DNA of 64,000 nt, taken from assembly GCF_017939625.1 (NCBI RefSeq), contig NZ_JAGKTC010000001.1, positions 1,024,519 to 1,088,518 of the forward strand, given 5' to 3'. The notes beneath the pieces were generated by a model that did no database searches, was not told the origin of the DNA, and saw nothing but the letters and a program-made list of their open reading frames with translations. Both the position numbers and the translations under genes were made by a program. The stretch is from Pseudoxanthomonas helianthi (lineage in GTDB: Bacteria; Pseudomonadota; Gammaproteobacteria; Xanthomonadales; Xanthomonadaceae). Below, piece by piece: positions 62,084 to 64,000 of the stretch. Numbering within the stretch: the stretch's first letter is position 1; the number at the start of each line of letters is the position of its first letter.

Positions 62084-62761
62084 AAGCATGGAGCGAATAG
62101 CGGAGGCGTGATAAGCGTTGCCCTTGCCGTTGTAGTGGCCCTGTAGGGCCAACTGCGCGGAAATATCTCGGTAGCTCAGCCGCTTCCCTTCGCTTCCCCT
62201 TTTGCGGCGCAGCTTGCGAGCCAGTTCCACTACTTCGGGCCTGACCTCGTGATGGGACTTCCGGCCTTCGCATTTCCCTTCGGCGGCTCGCTTGCGTTCA
62301 CGGGCCCCTCGCAACTTGGCAACGATGTTGGCTTTCTCGAACTGCGCGATGGCCCCCATCACCTGCCTAACAAGCTGAGCGGTCGGAGTGTCGTCTAGGA
62401 ATCCGCCGGGAGTGTCCACCGCGATGAGCTCGATCCCGCGTTCCTTGAGCAGGCGGTAACCCGTCTCCTGCACGATGAGGTCGCGGGCAAAGCGGTTGGC
62501 GGTCTCGACAAGGATCACCCGAACATCGGGATTGTCGGAGAGGTAGGCAAGCAGTTCCCGGAAACCCGGCCTAGCGTCGATGGGGTCGGAGCCGGAAACG
62601 GCGGCATCGTAGTAGGCGGGCTCACGGATGACGTACCCCGCTCGCTTGGCAAAGGCTTCGATAGCCGTCCACTGGCGCACGTGGGAATCCTTGCCCTCGC
62701 CCACGTTGGTGGCGGAACTGGTGCGGAGATAGGCAACTGCCGGGATAGCCGTCTTTCGCAT
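62072..62761 (-). CDS. Serine recombinase (resolvase family)
   Basis: This 229-residue site-specific recombinase has the resolvase N-terminus VAYLRTSSATN with nucleophile Ser15, the ILVETANRFARDLIVQE motif (Arg residues of the active site) and a C-terminal HTH (LSYRDISAQLALQGHYNGKG). Length fits small resolvases/invertases. It may resolve multimers or invert part of the island; no obvious crossover site is seen. It is divergent from the abortive-infection-type gene. Confidence 0.88.
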   Translation of the reverse strand: MRKTAIPAVAYLRTSSATNVGEGKDSHVRQWTAIEAFAKRAGYVIREPAYYDAAVSGSDPIDARPGFRELLAYLSDNPDVRVILVETANRFARDLIVQETGYRLLKERGIELIAVDTPGGFLDDTPTAQLVRQVMGAIAQFEKANIVAKLRGARERKRAAEGKCEGRKSHHEVRPEVVELARKLRRKRGSEGKRLSYRDISAQLALQGHYNGKGNAYHASAIRSMLKAA

Positions 62762-62821
62762 GGTCTGCCCCCTCCAGTGATGGGCATTGCCCCGTCGCGG
62801 AGGGGCCTTTCGGAACCGAAT

Positions 62822-62849
62822 TGTACTTAATTCCGAAGATTAAAGTACA
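62822..62849. promoter_or_regulatory. Inverted repeat TGTACTT/AAGTACA in the divergent gap
   Basis: Exact 7-bp arms at 62822-62828 and 62843-62849 lie in an AT-rich stretch in the recombinase/Abi intergenic region. This is a plausible operator for the XRE-type regulator encoded at the window end. Confidence 0.55.
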
Positions 62850-62904
62850 TCGGACCGTCTAAGGACGACCTGAAGTAGAGTCACGCGGGAACGAAGGAGG
62901 CGCC

Positions 62905-63714
62905 ATGGGCCAGCTTGTCATCTCGGAGACAGTGATTACCGCCCTCTCTAGACTCGTTGACGATGGGCAGGCTGAAGTGAAGCGTGAGCCGACGCACTCT
63001 GCCATTGAGTTTCAAATCGACAAGGCCAGGTTGTCAGCTGGTGACCCCTCAAAGACAGGCCAGGTTGTTGGCAAAGCTAAGCGTGTAAGGGGCGTCTTGA
63101 GCTGGGGAATGGAAAATGCCCCGCTGAACGCCAGCCAGTTCGCTGAAGCCCTATTGGCCGTAGTTAGGGGCTCCGGCGGCTTCAGAGAGACCTCACCGAA
63201 CTACGCCGGTCGGGAGGCGATCATTGACGCAATAGCGGCGTTTCGAAGCGAGGGTTACGAACTCAGTACTGATGGCGAACTGCGCCCCCTTCTATTGGAC
63301 TCGCTGTCGGGGAAGCCCCTCACCGAAGCCCTCAACGCATATGTCAGACGAGCGCGCGCAGGCGCGTTAGATGCTGCTCTTGTCACCGGGACCGGAAAGG
63401 ATCTTCTTGAGGCAACCGCAAAACATGTTCTTATGACTAAGTTCGGTACAGAACCCACCATAACGAACTTTCCAACACTCCTTGCACAAGCCTTCATAGC
63501 ATTAGGCCTATGCATCGAAAAATCTGCGGCACGGAGTCCACAAGAGCGAGTGGATGCCGCGCTTTATGAACTCGCGTGCGGCGTCAACGCGCTCCGCAAC
63601 GCCCAAGGCATCGGACATGGCCGCCCATTCCCTTCGACCGTCAGCCCAGACGAGGCACGAATCGCAGTAGAGAGCATGGGCGCGGTAGCTGATCGTCTAT
63701 TAACGCAACTCTAG
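62905..63714 (+). CDS. Abortive infection-type protein (Abi C-terminal domain)
   Basis: This 269-residue protein ends in a region (about 180-269) with YELACGVNALRNAQGIGHGR and the preceding helix pattern of the abortive infection C-terminal (Abi_C) domain found in phage defence proteins. The N-terminal half has no recognised domain. A very strong ribosome site (AAGGAGG) precedes the ATG. The gene is divergent from a serine recombinase, convergent with an XRE regulator, and lies on a mobile island, all typical of defence genes. Function is inferred. Confidence 0.7.
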   Translation: MGQLVISETVITALSRLVDDGQAEVKREPTHSAIEFQIDKARLSAGDPSKTGQVVGKAKRVRGVLSWGMENAPLNASQFAEALLAVVRGSGGFRETSPNYAGREAIIDAIAAFRSEGYELSTDGELRPLLLDSLSGKPLTEALNAYVRRARAGALDAALVTGTGKDLLEATAKHVLMTKFGTEPTITNFPTLLAQAFIALGLCIEKSAARSPQERVDAALYELACGVNALRNAQGIGHGRPFPSTVSPDEARIAVESMGAVADRLLTQL

Positions 63715-63758
63715 ACGAAATTTATAGAGGCGCGCGGAACTGGCGAAGGCATAAGGCT

Positions 63759-63995
63759 CTATAACCCTTTATGTCGCGGCTGCAGCGCCGCTACCGTTCT
63801 CTTGAGCAGTTCAGTTGAATCTACGCCCATCGCCTTCGCCAAGACGATGAGCGTTGTAATGGTTGGTTGGCGCTGACCGCGTTCCAGCAGCGAGATGTAA
63901 GTGCGATCCAACTCGGCCTCTAGCGCCAAATCTTGTTGCGAGAGCCCAAGACCGACTCGGGCTTGGCGCAATGTCTCGCCAAATGCCCTTTGCAC
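63759..63995 (-). CDS. XRE family transcriptional regulator (5' end uncertain)
   Basis: At least 78 residues: an XRE/Cro-type helix-turn-helix (LRQARVGLGLSQQDLALEAELDRTYISLLERGQRQPTITTLIVLAKAMG). The GTG at 63995 is only five bases from the window edge and the frame is open beyond it, so the true start may lie outside. Such small regulators control restriction-modification and abortive-infection genes; here it is convergent with the Abi-type gene and could bind the inverted repeat in its promoter. Confidence 0.75.
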   Translation of the reverse strand: MQRAFGETLRQARVGLGLSQQDLALEAELDRTYISLLERGQRQPTITTLIVLAKAMGVDSTELLKRTVAALQPRHKGL

Positions 63996-64000
63996 CGATT

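Overview
The window is high-GC chromosomal DNA whose gene order fits a gammaproteobacterium of the Xanthomonadaceae/Lysobacteraceae (Lysobacter, Luteimonas or Thermomonas type). The reasons are the rhlB | trxA-rho junction, the ctaCD-ctaG-ctaE with SURF1-ctaA-ctaB cytochrome oxidase locus, gpmI-envC-ctp, tsaD beside rpsU-yqeY, many secreted peptidases, and intergenic repeats with cores such as GTGGGAGCG and GTAGGAGCG. The genus assignment is inference. I see no rRNA, tRNA or CRISPR array.

Layout. 1-3.3 kb: the end of a family 20 hexosaminidase and a signal-peptide-bearing MurQ/GKRP-like double SIS protein. 3.4-8.5 kb: a VanZ-like protein, a MidA-type methyltransferase and the Anbu proteasome-like peptidase facing its usual partners (alpha-E protein and circularly permuted ATP-grasp). 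8.7-12.4 kb: a pteridine reductase, folK, folB, tsaD, and divergently rpsU and yqeY. 12.4-18 kb: two acetyltransferases and a Fur-box-preceded siderophore receptor operon with DUF3325, DUF3649 and PepSY partners. 18-25 kb: D-lactate dehydrogenase, primase, a small phosphatase-like protein, a lipoprotein metallo-hydrolase and an S9 peptidase. 25-28 kb: a small secreted protein and a LytS/LytTR-type two-component pair.

28-36 kb is the aa3-type cytochrome oxidase locus on the minus strand: structural subunits CtaC, CtaD and CtaE, copper assembly CtaG, SURF1, heme A and heme O synthases, and a 44-residue membrane protein. 36-42 kb: bifunctional PutA, a FadL-type porin with a palindrome over its promoter, a rhomboid protease and a DUF1820 protein. 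42-47 kb: an S41 protease, an EnvC-like division factor and GpmI. 47-52 kb: two tandem secreted repeat proteins, an M28 lipoprotein peptidase, two membrane proteins and uracil-DNA glycosylase. 52-58.5 kb: ftsX, ftsE, rhlB, trxA and rho. FtsEX is the known activator of EnvC, so both halves of that division switch are present.

From the end of rho to the window edge (58.5-64 kb) lies a small mobile island of visibly lower GC. It holds a tyrosine integrase, an excisionase-like protein, three genes of unknown or phage-like type, a serine recombinase, an abortive-infection-type protein and an XRE regulator. A perfect 14-bp palindrome, TGCAATTAATTGCA, occurs four times in the island with a fifth one-mismatch copy; two of these five lie inside the integrase gene and three sit in front of an HTH gene. 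This is the most unusual signal in the window.

Thirteen intergenic sites carry paired inverted repeat elements. They occupy every convergent gene junction longer than about 60 bp and no divergent one.
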